This document shows positions 43,901-55,497 of a DNA stretch of 64,000 bases, in pieces (position 1 is the stretch's first letter; each line of letters opens with the position of its first letter). The position numbers were made by a program, and so were the translations under genes. Source of the DNA: Gnetum montanum (Eukaryota > Streptophyta > Gnetopsida > Gnetales > Gnetaceae); the NCBI GenBank assembly GCA_015680685.1, contig MNCI01009519.1, positions 1,029,208-1,093,207 of the forward strand. The letters run 5' to 3'. Below the pieces are notes generated by a model, which was given only the letters and a program-made list of their open reading frames with translations, searched no databases and was not told the DNA's origin.

Positions 43901-44372
43901 GTACCTGGGTGAATTTAAATGATTGGAGGGACATAGCCTTCCATGTGGCTAGATGAAATAATGGGTTTGCATAGGTTTGTGGGTTAAGTGTATGGTATGA
44001 ATATTCATGCTCGGACTGAGTCTCGAAGTCATCCTCTTCTTCCAATTGAGGATTTACCGCAGGCTGGTCTAGAGACTAACTCCTTTGTAGGAGGAGTTGT
44101 GAGATGAGCTCAAAGTAATGCTCTGGGAGAGGGATGATATCATACGGGGAAGGGATAAACTCATGTCCTCCCCTATGGAAGAGTTCATATTGTCTCTTAA
44201 CCTCCATTTTGGTTTGATCTACGGTTAGGTCGGCTAGTATTTTCATGCATATGAAATTGTATTGCTCCTGAGTTATAATGTTGAACGATGGGTTCCTCCC
44301 TTGGAGTCTGAGAGACCAGTGAGGCCCCACTGTGGGTTGTACTATGGGTTGTTAAACGACCATGGTGCCCAT
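40986..44372 (-). pseudogene. gag: Element B gag
   Basis: A start at 44372 precedes a short segment with one stop and then the conserved EQYNFICMKILADL and PSPYDIIPLPEHY blocks. The capsid-like part is at 43313-42735 (FVTRFKYNLKPKATLDSLI, FVKSKLYYLNARNLSQ). A basic segment follows, then the knuckle CDYHQRNGHGTDYC near 42250-42290. After it come about eight repeats of P-Y/F-V-V/I-x-V-P between 42050 and 41540, and a C-terminal part leading into protease. The 42326-40764 frame is open for 520 codons. Stops near 42334, 42733 and 43312 and others break the upstream part. Confidence 0.9.
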
Positions 44373-44559
44373 GATGTCTGTGACTGTCTTGGTTGTAGCG
44401 TTGGAGTTCGCAGCATTCATGTTGAACGGTTGTGAATATGACACGATGGAAGGGATATGAAACTGGTATACTTAGTACGGCTTAAACCTACATTCGCTGC
44501 ATACAATGTATAGACTGGATCCCAGGGTATAGGACTCAATGACTAGCGTATAGTGATCA

Positions 44560-45010
44560 ACGTAGACGAAGTCTACAGCATACAGGGTACAGCGTAAACG
44601 GGGCAGCGTAGACAAAGTCTACATCGTACAGGGTACAGCATAAATGGGGCAGCATAGACGAAGTCTATAGCGTATAGGGTACAACGTAAACAAGGTAGCG
44701 TAGACAAAGTCTAAAGCGTATAGCGTACAGCATATACTCAGTAGTGTAGAGGAAGTCTATAGTGTACAGGGTACAACATAAACATGGTAGCGTAGACGAA
44801 TTCTACAGCGTATAGCGTACAACGTATACTTAGTAGCGTAGACGAAGTCTACAGCATACAGGGTACAGCATAAATGGGGCAGCGTAGATGAAGTCTATAG
44901 CGTACAGCGTACAGCGTATACTCAGCAGCATAAACGAAGTCTACAGCGTATAAGGTACAACGTAAACGGGGTATTATCAGTGTACAGCATCCACTCAGTA
45001 GCGTAGATGT
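44560..45010 (-). repeat. 46-bp tandem repeat in the leader of element B
   Basis: About nine copies; the phrase TAGACGAAGTCTA (itself an imperfect palindrome) recurs about every 46 bp, near 44564, 44610, 44656, 44702, 44748, 44795, 44842, 44887 and 44930. It lies between PBS and gag. The corresponding leader of A has a 20-bp repeat instead. Confidence 0.87.
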
Positions 45011-45128
45011 CGGGAATTCTGTAGAATGGGATGTTGATCCAGGGATTTTAGAACTGGGTTTAGTGTCAATGTTGTGTGAGCCTAGGAAGATCTGGGTATG
45101 AGAGCACAATAAGTTTTCAGCAGTTTCA

Positions 45129-45147
45129 GGCCCTCTTTCTAGCGCCA
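45129..45147 (-). other. Primer-binding site of element B
   Basis: On the minus strand TGGCGCTAGAAAGAGGGCC, six bases after the LTR end. It differs from the copies in A, C and D at only one to three positions each. Confidence 0.82.
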
Positions 45148-45153
45148 TTTTTC

Positions 45154-46712
45154 TGTACTGTCTGAAATCATCGGTCTCTGGTTGGAATGAAAGAGAAACC
45201 TGGAGATCCCTGGACATGTACAGAAGACCCTACCTTCGCTTGAGGGCAAGCTGGAATTAACGAAGGTAGAGTACCTTGAGTGATCCGCACGCGGATCAGG
45301 CAAGGATTTCCCCAAACGTACACCGATATACTGTACGTTGGGTTATACATAAATGGCGTAACTAATGTAATACGGAGCATAAACATACAAGAGAGTAGAT
45401 GTATAGGAGAGTAAATGTATGGAGAAATAAGTAATAAGCATGCAATAATTACCAAAGAAAAATGGAACTAATCTTACCGAAAACAGATGTGACAATGTTA
45501 TTGTGAGAATGGAAGGTACAATGCACCGGTCTAATGCAGTTGTGGATCTGACACAAGGTGGATAAAGAGCCCCGGTGGATGCACAGGGATGATTGCATAC
45601 TGGTTTAATTGCAGGCAGAGTGTGAAGGCTGTATGCTCAGCGTGCAGGATGGAAGTCCAGCGTGCAGGGTTTTTGCTCTCGTTTCTCACCGTCTCTGGTT
45701 TGCTCAAAATTGCCAACCCCGATCTAATGAAAAATTTGGGTTTTTGTATAGGTTTAAACATTAGACTCGGGTCTGAGAGGGGATGATTGGCTGTGGAGTG
45801 TTGGGCTCTCGGGTCGGGTGACATGTCGCACGTTGACCGAGTGCAAAAGAATGAAATTTTTACAAGTGTACAGCGTGCTGCACGCCAGCATACACTGCTA
45901 TATGCCAGCGTATACCGTTGTATGTTAGCGTATACACACTAGGTGTATGACCTCGGTGTGCAGAGTTGATTGAAACTGGTGCAGTCGTTCGTCCTTCGGA
46001 GTTGAGTTCGGACATCATGAGAATGCTACATGTGGGTGTTCAGTTAGTTGACCTTGATCTGACATGATGCTAGAGAACTTTGATTATACATTATGCATGT
46101 TGGGCATATACACCAAGCGTACACATTGTACATGTTGGGCATATACACCAAGCGTACACCCGATTCATGTCGAGTGTATACGCTAGGCGTATACTCTGCG
46201 AATGCATGCTTGGCATATACGCTGTATTTGCTGGGCATGTATGCTGGGCGTACACGCTATATCTGCTCAGTGTATGAACTCCAAAATGCATGATGACACC
46301 TAGTGATTTCTTTGTTCATGTGAGTTGATGTTTTATACAAAATCTTACTCTGAGGTGTTGTTTCCATGTCGTCTTCGAGGGTTGTATGCTGGGCGTATAC
46401 GCTGGGGATGCGTGCTGGGTGTATATGCTAAAGATGTACACTGGGCGTATACGCTGGGGATTGCATACTAGGCATATACGTTGGATACTACATACTTAGT
46501 GAGAACTAAGTATCTTGAACTCCGAAGTTGCCATGTTTGATACCAGATGTGGCCGTGGTTGTCTGCGGGTCCCAAGGAACTGCTTCTTTTTGGGTTCAAC
46601 TCTGCTTGAAGCTGTCTATGGGGCCCTCAAGCTTCAACTATGTTGGGGAGCATCATGACTTAGCTTGATTCTTGTTGGAGAGGTACTAAGCTCAGAATTT
46701 TGTGGTGTTTCA
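45154..46712 (-). repeat. Element B 5' LTR
   Basis: It is 1559 bp and matches 27614-29257 throughout; the palindrome-rich part (46080-46480) is shorter by several repeat units. It ends in TTTCA at 46712 next to the target duplication. Confidence 0.93.
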
Positions 46713-46717
46713 ATAGT

Positions 46718-47290
46718 CACTAAAGATGTAGGCCATCACATGTTGGTATGTTTCTCTAGCATTTTTTAGTTCAAAGGGCATTATTGTATAATAAAACATC
46801 CCCTAAGGAGTCATGAAAGTAATAGTAAGTTGGTCTTCTAGGTTTATGCAAATTTGGTTGTACCCTGAGAACCCATCCATGAAGGATAACAAGGCATGAC
46901 TAGCCATAGTATCGACAAGTTGGTCAATACTAGGCAATGGGAAATAGTCTTTGATGGTTGCCTTATTTAAGTCTCGAACATCTATCAAAATTCTTATAAC
47001 CCCAGTTTTCTTGAGGAAAACCATAATGTTTGACACCCAATCTACATAATTGACTGCCCAGATGAACCTAGCTTTGTAAAGTTGAGTGATTTTGTCATGG
47101 ATAGCTAATGCGATTTCTGGCTTGATTTTACGAGCTTTTTGTTTGACTGGCTTGACATGTGGATTTAAGATAATGTTTTGTTGTATTATGCATGGTTCTA
47201 GGCCTAGCATGTCCTCATAAGACCATGTAAACACCTTGGCATGATTTGAGGCTCCAGTAAAGAGCTAAGCTTTAATGTTTTTTCCTCACT
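46718..47290 (-). pseudogene. pol: Element C RT (5' half)
   Basis: The frame at 47234-46803 has the RT N-terminal part: NYVDWVSNIMVF, ATIKDYFPLPSIDQL and LLSFMDGFSGYNQICI. After a stop it goes on with FYYTIMPFELKN and YIFSDY, where element B begins. The two Asp-containing motifs of the palm thus lie on opposite sides of B. Confidence 0.88.
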
Positions 47291-47640
47291 TTTACATGTT
47301 GTTATAGGGATTTCTATGAGTGGATCCTTAGTCATGTCATCTACTTCTAAGTCTAAAGCTTGGACCATATGTTCTGGCTAGTCTAGTGACATTTCTAAGG
47401 ATTCTACATTGGTGTCACAAGGAGGCCATTCAAAGTCCAAAAGCTCTATGTTCATGCATCTCATGAGTCTGCCATAGGGTCTAGTCAAGAGTAAAGGTGA
47501 ATGAAGATTTTAATGTGTGCTCATTTTACCAAGAAATCTTGCAAAATAACCAAAAAAAAATCAAGTGGTACTTATGTGATAAATAAAAATGCATAAAATG
47601 AGAAAAATAATGATATAAAAAGTAATTATGTAGTATTTCA
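47291..47640 (-). pseudogene. Element C pre-RT linker
   Basis: Low-complexity acidic frame on the minus strand (a segment like DPLIEIPITTC near 47300-47330) matching the ITEDPLTETPITMPDG part of B. Beyond about 47520 it is AT-rich and non-coding. Confidence 0.5.
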
Positions 47641-47680
47641 AAATGCCAGTTTAAGGTCTTAGTGGACTGTGCTATGTGTA
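47640..47680 (-). repeat. Single hairpin unit between RT and the antisense gene (element C)
   Basis: CCAGTTTAAGGTCTTAGTGGACTGTG near 47645: AGTTTA, then arms GGTC and GACT around six bases. It stands where B has its ten-unit array. Confidence 0.65.
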
Positions 47681-47814
47681 AGGTGTAAAGCTAAGCAAAA
47701 CTTGAAAGGCTTGAAGTGTGGTGCTAAACTAAATGTCCATCAGATAAGTAGAAAAATGTAAAAAAATTCAAAATATGAAAAGCTAAAAAAGGTTAGAAAA
47801 TTTTTTCTAACTCT

Positions 47815-47945
47815 AGGTGTTACATTGCATGGGACATAAGATGTTCCACATTACGTGCGGGACACAGGACATTCTGCGTTATGCATGAGACATAGAGCAT
47901 CCTATGTTATGTGTAGGACATAGGATGTCCCGAAAGTGTGACATG
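47815..47945 (+). repeat. Short tandem repeat upstream of the C antisense gene
   Basis: Three to four diverged copies of about 36 bp around GGGACAYAGGAYGTTC. It lies directly upstream of a TATA box, so it may be a promoter repeat. Confidence 0.6.
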
Positions 47946-47963
47946 TCGTGTGACCCTAGAGGG

Positions 47964-47971
47964 TATAAATA
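47964..47971 (+). promoter_or_regulatory. TATA box of the antisense gene in element C
   Basis: TATAAATA stands about 100 bp upstream of the proposed start codon at 48066, a normal plant promoter spacing. It is on the strand opposite to the retrotransposon. Confidence 0.6.
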
Positions 47972-48065
47972 GGGATTTATCCATGATAAATTTTTCGTTT
48001 TCACTATCAAAGCGAACAATCTAGAGCGTATCATGATCCAGAGTAGAGCATAGCACCTACAAAGC

Positions 48066-51000
48066 ATGACAACTAACAAACTAGAGATTGATAGTGAGAC
48101 AATGGCATGTAGGAGCATAAACACATCAACCTTGCCAATGTTGATGAAGGTAAGCACACCCTATGGTTTCTCCCTAGGGTACACATTGAAGAGTGTCAGG
48201 AGGCACCATCTACCAGGTAGGTCATCATGCAACCTTCATCATTTTTTTCATTCTATTTTTTCCTATTACGCATTTGTGTCTTGGGGTTTTGGGGAGAACC
48301 TACCCTCAGCAAGGATCGTTATTGCCACTGCCTTCACCATGGCTAGTGCACTATGGCCATTGTTGCTACCATGGCCACCGTGCCATGGTTGTCATTCTTA
48401 TTGTGGCCGTTACGCTAGGGCCACCACCACCGTTGTGGCTGGGAACGACATGTGCATCATCTTCTCTTTCCCTTTTTTTTTCAAGAAATGGTTTGATGAT
48501 GTTCTACACTATGGTAGTGGAAAAGGATTTTGTCATGGATTTTTGAGTGTCACAAGTCGTGAGATGGGGCAGAGTTTTGGCTGTGTCCCGCACAGTAGGA
48601 CATGAAGGGGATTTCATGTGTTCTACTTAGTGTAATGCATTGGGAAAGGGTTTTGTCATTTTGTGTCCCATGTCATGTAATAGGGGCTTCCTATGCATCC
48701 CACATGGTGGGATGAGGCAAGGGTTTCATGGGCATCCTACATTGGATATCAAGCTCTAGGACATCCGCGAGAGCATAACCAACAAGTTGAAGATGTTTTG
48801 AAAAATTTTGATACTACTATTCTCTCATGTTCTAGTGTTTTCATGCTCCATGGGAGCGTAACCAGTACCTAAAAGGAATTCGTGCAACTTTTTTGATGTC
48901 TCTGCAGTTGTTATGCTCACTGGAAGCATGGGTGACACTTAAAAAAAATTTCATTTTACTATTTGTTCCAAAAATTTCATGCTCCATTGGGTGTGATGAT
49001 CACTTAGACAAAATTTCATTCAGCTAATTATTCTACAATTGTTATGCTCCATGGGAGCATGAAGAACACTTAGAAAAATTTCACATGGAAAATTGTTATG
49101 CTCTATAGAAGCATAACTAACACTTAGAAAAAATTTTAAATTTTTTTTTGTATAGTTTGTCCACTATTTTTTTTTGTTTTATTTCTCTTAGTACGCACTA
49201 ATGTTCTCATTATGACAATGTAGGGTAATGCTAAAATCGATCCTCATTGTGGTTTACCTTGTGGGAAAATTGTGCTATATAAGCATCCTTGTGCCAAATT
49301 TCCCTACACCACATGCACATGTAGGAGACCAAGCAGTCTAGTTTTGAGAGGGTGCATAGGAGTTCTTGAAATTTCTACTTCACCACATCAATGTGATGAT
49401 GTGGTCACACTTGTCTACTAAAGTAGCAGGCATCTTCGTTGAGACATTATTGCCTAGGATAAACCAAGGCATTTTAAAATTCATGACGGATGAACCTGCT
49501 GAGGGTGAAGGGGTAGGAAACTCAAGTCAGTGCCTGAAAGGCCTAAGACCCTTGTCTTGGATCTGGAAAATGGCAGAGTTTAGATGCTACCATAAATACA
49601 ATACTTTGTTTGTTGCTCGTCACATGGGTAGCCTTCCAAAACCCACCTAGAACCATCTACTATGCTAGAGGGTGAGTCCTGTTGGAATGATAGAAATTTC
49701 ATTTTGGTTGTTTTGTATGAATTGGAGTGCTTATTTTCATTTTATGTATTGCCAGATTCTTGATTGATAAAGATGGCCTTCACAATAGAGAAGGGGTGTT
49801 GGCCTTAGTCCAAACAATAATATGAGAGTTCTCATATGCTTAGAACATATGTGTTGGCATCATAGAGAAACTTGGGGCAGATATGAGAACTTACCCAACC
49901 AAGTATTCCAATTCCATTGTGAAGTGTCAGGATCTCAAGTGGTTAGATGGCGAGTGGGCATCCTGTTGGATACCCACTATGGAAGAAGTGTTAATCCAAG
50001 TACCACCATTCCCCACACCATTTGTGCCAGGTAATTTGTTACCCGTTTAGTTTATGTTTTTGCATGGATTTTATTTCTTTTTGTTTTTAAATATTTTTCT
50101 AGATGTTTCCATCACATTGCTAATTTTATTTTTTACTATAGCAACTGCCAAGTCCAAGGAGGTCATAGTGATTGTCTCAGGGTGCACTGGGGCTAATCTT
50201 CCTTTTAAATATAGCGAGGTTGACAACTCATAGCACTGGTGATTCCATGAGGTCCTAGCAATGATTTTCCAAAATGTTTAAGCTATTGGACATGGACCTT
50301 TTTTTTGAGGTGATCCCAAACATCCCAATAGCAAAAATGATTACCCTTGTTGACTCTTTTATGGAGAGCACCAATCACTTTTTCACACGAGTTCACAACA
50401 TGTGGGTGGTCTTTGAGATCCTAGAGGAATTCTTTTTAGACCTCTTTGGCATCCCCTTTGAGGGTTTACCAATGGGTGAAAAACTAGCAAGGACCTAAAT
50501 CATAGAGGGGACATCGAAGAATGGCTAAGCACTAATAAAGATTGCAATGGCATTTTTATGAAGAAAATAAAATTATTGGTGGCCCAACATATTTATGCAT
50601 CTTTCAAGCTTGCACTTTTCCCAAGCTACTTTCCTAAGGAAAAGTTCTTGGGATAGAGCAAGCTTGGATCATGAGGGATGTGATGGAGGAAGAGACTCAA
50701 TACAACTATGCTAGATACCTTGCAGATGGCTTGTAGGCTAAGATGATCAAATTGTGTAGCAAACTTAAGGCACGTTCTCATGTTCACTTTGCATTTTTTA
50801 TAGCGTGCTTGTGTAAGTTCACTGAATTTCTGGTGGTTCCTGAAAATGGGATATGGATGGTGCAAGATTACACCCAAATATCCAAACCATGAATCTTCCA
50901 TATATTTTGCACAACTCAGTCACAAGACCCTATGGAGGCTATTGGAAAGTCCTTTTCAATGACCACAAATGGCTAGGTGGGATTGTCCTACTGCATCCAC

Positions 51001-52878
51001 GACAATCTTAGAGAGGCTCCTCTTATCAACGTGGACAACGTACTGAGGGGGGTGCATCTCATGGTAGAGATGGTGAAATCAAAATTGCAAATCAAGTAGG
51101 CTCATCTCATAGAAGTACCCTCACACGCAATCAAAGAAAGGGACAAGAGGTTACACATCAAAGTCTGCAATGTGTGATTTGAGTTTGCTGGTGAGTATGC
51201 CTTAGTTAGCATATTCACTGCTACTTTTTCTTTTTCTTTTTTTTTTTACATATATGTGTTAGATAGGTGCTCTAACCCTAGCTTATGCATCATAGGTGAG
51301 GAGGCCTTTGTCGTTGAAGAAGAGGCCCCTATCATAGAAGAGGAGGCCCCTATTGTAGAAGAGGAGCCTTTTGCAAAAAATGTCCCACAGTCTGAGGAAC
51401 ATATGACAACTGAAGATGCCACTACACTCCTAAGGTAACTTGAAGAAGAGAGGCTATGTTTCGAGGATGGTGAGCTTGATGGTTTGTTTGACAATGTGCA
51501 TATGGACGATCCCCTTTCTCTCACCCCTAAGGGTTTGTTGGGTAGGAGCTTTGCACCACCATTTACATTATGCTCTTACTTTCCATCTTTCCTCTCATGA
51601 TCTTCTCTTTTCTTTTCTCCTTTTGTTTTCATCTTCTTTTTTTTCATAATTCTAACATGATTTATTGTGTTGGAGATGATACTTATGCTAGATGCCCTAA
51701 ATCTTCATCCATTTTCTGCTTACAACCATGGGTGAAAACCCTAGACAAGTTTACTTTTATGCAGGGCATAGTGGATGATATGATTAATCATCTAAAGCAA
51801 ATAGATCCTAAGATAGGTATATTTGGGCCATTGAATTTTTTTATGTTGTTTTGTTTTTGCCTTTGTCTTATAACTAACATTTCTTGTCTTTGATGTAATA
51901 GCCTCGTGACTTAAATGGGACCCAAGAAGGGTAGTCAAAGTTGAAGCTACGCTTGAGCTCCCTCTTGAGGTAGTAGAGGTGCCTTGTCATATATATGATG
52001 AGGTAAGAAAATGTACACTACACTTAGCACAATTATTGTAGGAGTGTAGGTGTGTAAATGAGGACCTCTGGAAGTGAGTTCAAAAACTCAAAAAAGAGAA
52101 AGTGAGCCAAGAAGCTCAACTAGAGGACTTACAATTGCGGTATGACTTTTTGATGGCCTGCAATAAATTAGATGGTAGCTGGCACATGGATGTAATTGAT
52201 TATGGTAGATATTGGTCGACCGTGAGTGGCAAAAATGAAGCTACACATGAGGTAATTGAGAAACACCTACAGATGGATCTCTTAGCCCAAAAGAACCAAG
52301 ATTGGCAAGATTACAATGCTAAGGTGTATGAATGGGAGCAAGCATAAAAGAATCACAACTATCAGTACAAAATGGAACATGCTACCTACCACAAAAAATA
52401 TAGAGATGAATCTATAGAACATCAAGGTTGTGAACTATGCCTTGATGCAATTAGTGCCTTCCAATCTTATAATATATTTACAAAGCACCTGGTGGTCAAT
52501 GAGTCCCCAGAGAGGGAAATGACCATGCCTTCTAGGGAAGCCACATCTACTACATTTTCTCCGAGGCCAACCCTATGGATAGCCATGAAGAAAGGAAAGA
52601 TCCTAATAGGCATTCACTTAGGAGAGGAAGACTGTGCAAATATGATAGAGGAGGAAATCCTTCATCTCTTGGAGTCTGACCTTAATAAAATTCCAATAGA
52701 AATGGATGTGGGCCCATCTCAGGTTGGTTAAGTTTACTTTATTACGATTTATTTCATGATAGCTTCATATGTTATCCACTAATTGGTTTATTGTTTTATC
52801 TTCGATTTGTACAGGATCTAGACGAAGATGCAGGACCTAGCAAAGTGAAAGATAAGGATAGAAGAGAGGAGTCATAGT
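48066..52878 (+). pseudogene. Antisense multi-exon cargo gene of element C
   Basis: It is homologous to 35110-39458 and has matching introns. Likely exons: 48066-48216, 49224-49671, about 49756-50030, 50142-51190, 51296-about 51530, about 51670-51815, about 51901-52731 and 52814-52878. Matching segments include LIVVYLVGKL for the HAD strand (Tyr in place of the catalytic Asp), EFLKFLLHHIN and MMWSHLSTKVAG, FFLDLFGIPFEG, LKWDP with LELPLEV, and LRYDFLMACNKLDGSW. Many stops and some phase breaks show heavier decay than in B. Exon 1 is weakly conserved and its splice phase does not match B, so that end is least certain. Intron 1 (48217-49223) encodes nothing I recognise. Confidence 0.75.
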
Positions 52879-52983
52879 CTACACATTGATGTTTTAAAAT
52901 GTTTGAAATGTAACCCAATTGTTGGGTAATTTTGTAACTTTGAAAGTGGATGTCGTCCTAGACTATGTGTTTCATTTATAATT

Positions 52984-52989
52984 TAATAA
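52984..52989 (+). terminator. Polyadenylation signal of the antisense gene in element C
   Basis: TTTAATAAAAAATAA lies about 110 bp after the proposed stop codon, in the direction of the antisense gene. A GT-rich stretch (TTTTGTAACTTTG) precedes it. Confidence 0.5.
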
Positions 52990-53059
52990 AAAATAATTAT
53001 TATTATTTTATTTATTTTTCTTGGTATTTTTATTGATGTAATTAGGCCCCTTGTGAGCC

Positions 53060-53205
53060 CCAAGCAATAGTTTAAGGCCATTTCGGGCCATGCTATAGTT
53101 TAACATCATTTGAAGCTATGGGTAGTTGTAAGAGGGAGAGGGTTGCTAGTTTTAGGCCTTAGCAGGTCATGTGACAGTTTAAGGCCATTCTAGGCCATGT
53201 GATTG
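53060..53205 (-). repeat. Hairpin units between protease and the antisense gene (element C)
   Basis: Four plus-strand units: AGTTTAAGGCC-ATTTCG-GGCC, AGTTTAACATC, AGTTTTAGGCC-TTAGCA-GGTC and AGTTTAAGGCC-ATTCTA-GGCC. They stand where B has its ten-unit array. Confidence 0.8.
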
Positions 53206-53930
53206 TTAAACAAAGCATAACTAACACAAGTAAACATAACACAAAATCGAAACTATACAAACAAAAGTACTAAAAAACTAAAGTAAATTAGGGATATGCC
53301 CTAATAGTGTAGATGTTTACTAACTTGAGTTTGGGTTAGGTGATGTGTAAGGCCTAGAAGATTTGAGGTGATACTCTTCCAGGGTGTCATCTACCACTAT
53401 AAAATGTAATTCTTCCCATATATTTTCTTTGTGCGAATTGTTAGTTTTGCTTAGTTCACTTGCTAAAAAACATTGGGTTTCATTGTTAATAGGTGGTATA
53501 TCTTTAGAGACTTATATTTCTAACCTTTCCTTAGTGTCTATATTGTTGATAGCCCAAGGGGCTATGTCATCACCAAAGATCACCACATCTCCACCCGCAT
53601 AGGGTAGGTGGATCTCTTGGTGGATTGGTGAAGAGACGACCCTTAATTAGGCTAACCAAGATCTTCCTAGGATTAAATTGAACCAAGGAAGCTCCTCTAC
53701 CACGATGAATTCTCCATTAGTGAGGAATCAATCCCCTACAACAAAATCAATACTGACTATTTTGTTGACCACAACGCATGCTCCATTATAGGATTTTAAA
53801 CACGAGGTTGTTGTGGGCCTGATTTGGGCCACCAGGCCCAACTTGTCGATGACAGGGAATGCGATAACATTGGTTGTAGCTCCATCATTAAAATGCACCC
53901 TATGAATCCTATAAAAACTTGGCTAAGGGA
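53206..53930 (-). pseudogene. Element C retropepsin (protease)
   Basis: The minus strand gives VHFNDGATTNVIAFPVI near 53880 (Asn in place of the catalytic Asp), SCLKSYNGACVVV, FNLILGRSWLA near 53660 and IHQEIHLPYAGGDVV near 53610. Stops are present. The domain is directly joined to the end of gag capsid, see the gag entry. Confidence 0.82.
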
Positions 53931-55010
53931 GTGTGGGGCTAAATAATATAGCTTAGATTTAATGAAATTTTTTACGGTGCCATTAAAAATGGCTAGTAGG
54001 ACATGGCGAAGACATGAATAATTAAGTGCAACCATGGTTGTAGTAATAAGGACTTAGAATAGAAAGTAACTAGGTGGGCATTTAGATCACCCTCTTCATT
54101 ATATTTCATGAATTAAGGAAGTTTTACCCTAGGAGGCAATGTGAGTGGAGGAACAATGAGGCTAATAGGGTCATCCTGATAGAAGTCCACTACATGGATT
54201 ATTTTAGAGCTAGCAACTTTAAGCCACTTAACCTCATCAGTGAGGGTTTGGATGAGCTAGAATTCTTGATCTAGACTTGGGGATGTTGTAGAGGGTTGGA
54301 TTAATTGTACCGTTAGTAGTGTTATTGGAGCAACTACCATAGGTGGTGCTGTCGATGTAGCTACCAATCCTGTTGGGGGTTCTATCGAAGCAGCTCCCAT
54401 TGGAGGTGCCATTGGGATGGCCCACAACCCCATAGGTGGTGCCAACAGAGTGCTACCAGCCCCATAGGTGGTGCTGCTAAAGCAGCTACCATCCCCATTG
54501 GGGGGACTATCGGAGCAGCTCCCAACTCCATTGGTAGTGCTAGCGGAGCAATCCACAACCTTGTAGTTGATTGTACCATATGTGATGCTTGATACATTTG
54601 TGGCTACGAATAGGGTGGCATTTAGGATAATTGAACAGTAGGGAAGGATGTTGCCACCCACCACATGGTTGAGGTTGGATTTGATGTCAGTGGTGGGACT
54701 AACATAGGAGGGATAATGGAAATAGGGATTATTTGTGGCTATGATGTGGGCATAGTGTGCACGTATGGCAATATAGGCATCATAGACACTGGCTACAAAA
54801 ATTGAACAAACTACAAAGGAATAATAGAGGGAAAGGAGGCTAAAGGCCCTACATGCTATTGCATTGATAGCATTTGGTGGCTACCTATCACCAGCGAAGG
54901 TTTGGACTATGGAAATGTTGTAGCCATCACAAAGGAGGCGGCAGACTATGACTGGTGTGAAAGGAACATAGATGTAGACTATGAGGCTGAGGCTGAGGCC
55001 AAAGTACTAA
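53931..55010 (-). pseudogene. gag: Element C gag, internally deleted
   Basis: A capsid-like C-terminus is read at 54035-53930 (NFIKSKLYYLAPHSLSQVF), matching the gags of A and B. It passes directly into the sequence before the protease active site. The knuckle and the P-F-V-V-x-V-P region present in A and B (about 1.8 kb) are missing. Further upstream a VLDFYQDD-like block (54170-54200) is recognisable. Upstream of that lies a short tandem repeat. Confidence 0.7.
54290..54580 (-). repeat. Tandem repeat in element C gag region
   Basis: Seven or so diverged units of about 42 bp. In one minus-strand frame they give a repeated APPMG peptide. The repeat occupies the proline-rich part upstream of capsid and may be coding in origin. 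Confidence 0.65.
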
Positions 55011-55473
55011 CAGGGTTCATCTTCACTATGTCATAAGAGACGTGAGAAGGAGAGATGCTTATAAGAAATATTTAAATGTAGTATTTTTTAAGCTAAATAG
55101 TTAAATATGAAAACTGTAAGGAAAACAAGCCAAAAATGGCTAGTATGAAAATGCTAAAAAAATAGTTATCTTTACTGTACCACTTGTTATGCTAAGGGGG
55201 ACTATTATGCTAATAGGGTTGTCATGCTATACACAACACAAAGAGCTTGACACAGTACATAGTTTTTGGCTTTTTATCCCACAGGGTTCCAGGGGAATTG
55301 TCAACTAGGACCAATCTACATCAATTGAAACATAGAAAACTCCTATGTTGGCCTATGATCCAGCTATTGTTGTAGTAGGTCCACAAGGGTATTACATCTA
55401 TGCTAGCCTATTTCTAGTGATGGGGGTACAGAAAGTATGTGGGACTACCTATGGCATATAGAAGGAAGAGGAA

Positions 55474-55492
55474 GGCCCTCCTTCTAGTGTCA
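55474..55492 (-). other. Primer-binding site of element C
   Basis: On the minus strand TGACACTAGAAGGAGGGCC, five bases after the LTR end. Positions 55011-55473 between it and gag are non-coding leader. Confidence 0.78.
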
Positions 55493-55497
55493 AACAT

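Larger units (their letters stand above)
27614..46712 (-). mobile_element. Element B: 19.1-kb Tat-like retrotransposon with antisense gene
   Basis: Complete TG...CA LTRs at 27614-29257 and 45154-46712 are flanked by the perfect target duplication ATAGT (27609-27613 and 46713-46717). In minus-strand order it holds PBS, tandem leader, gag, protease, hairpin array, antisense eight-exon gene, hairpin array, RT, RNase H, second RNase H, integrase, hairpin array, 3' region and PPT. The two LTRs differ at roughly one base in eight to ten in the stretches I compared, mostly transitions, so the insertion is old although it is the youngest full element here. Dual RNase H places it in the Tat lineage. 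Confidence 0.93.
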
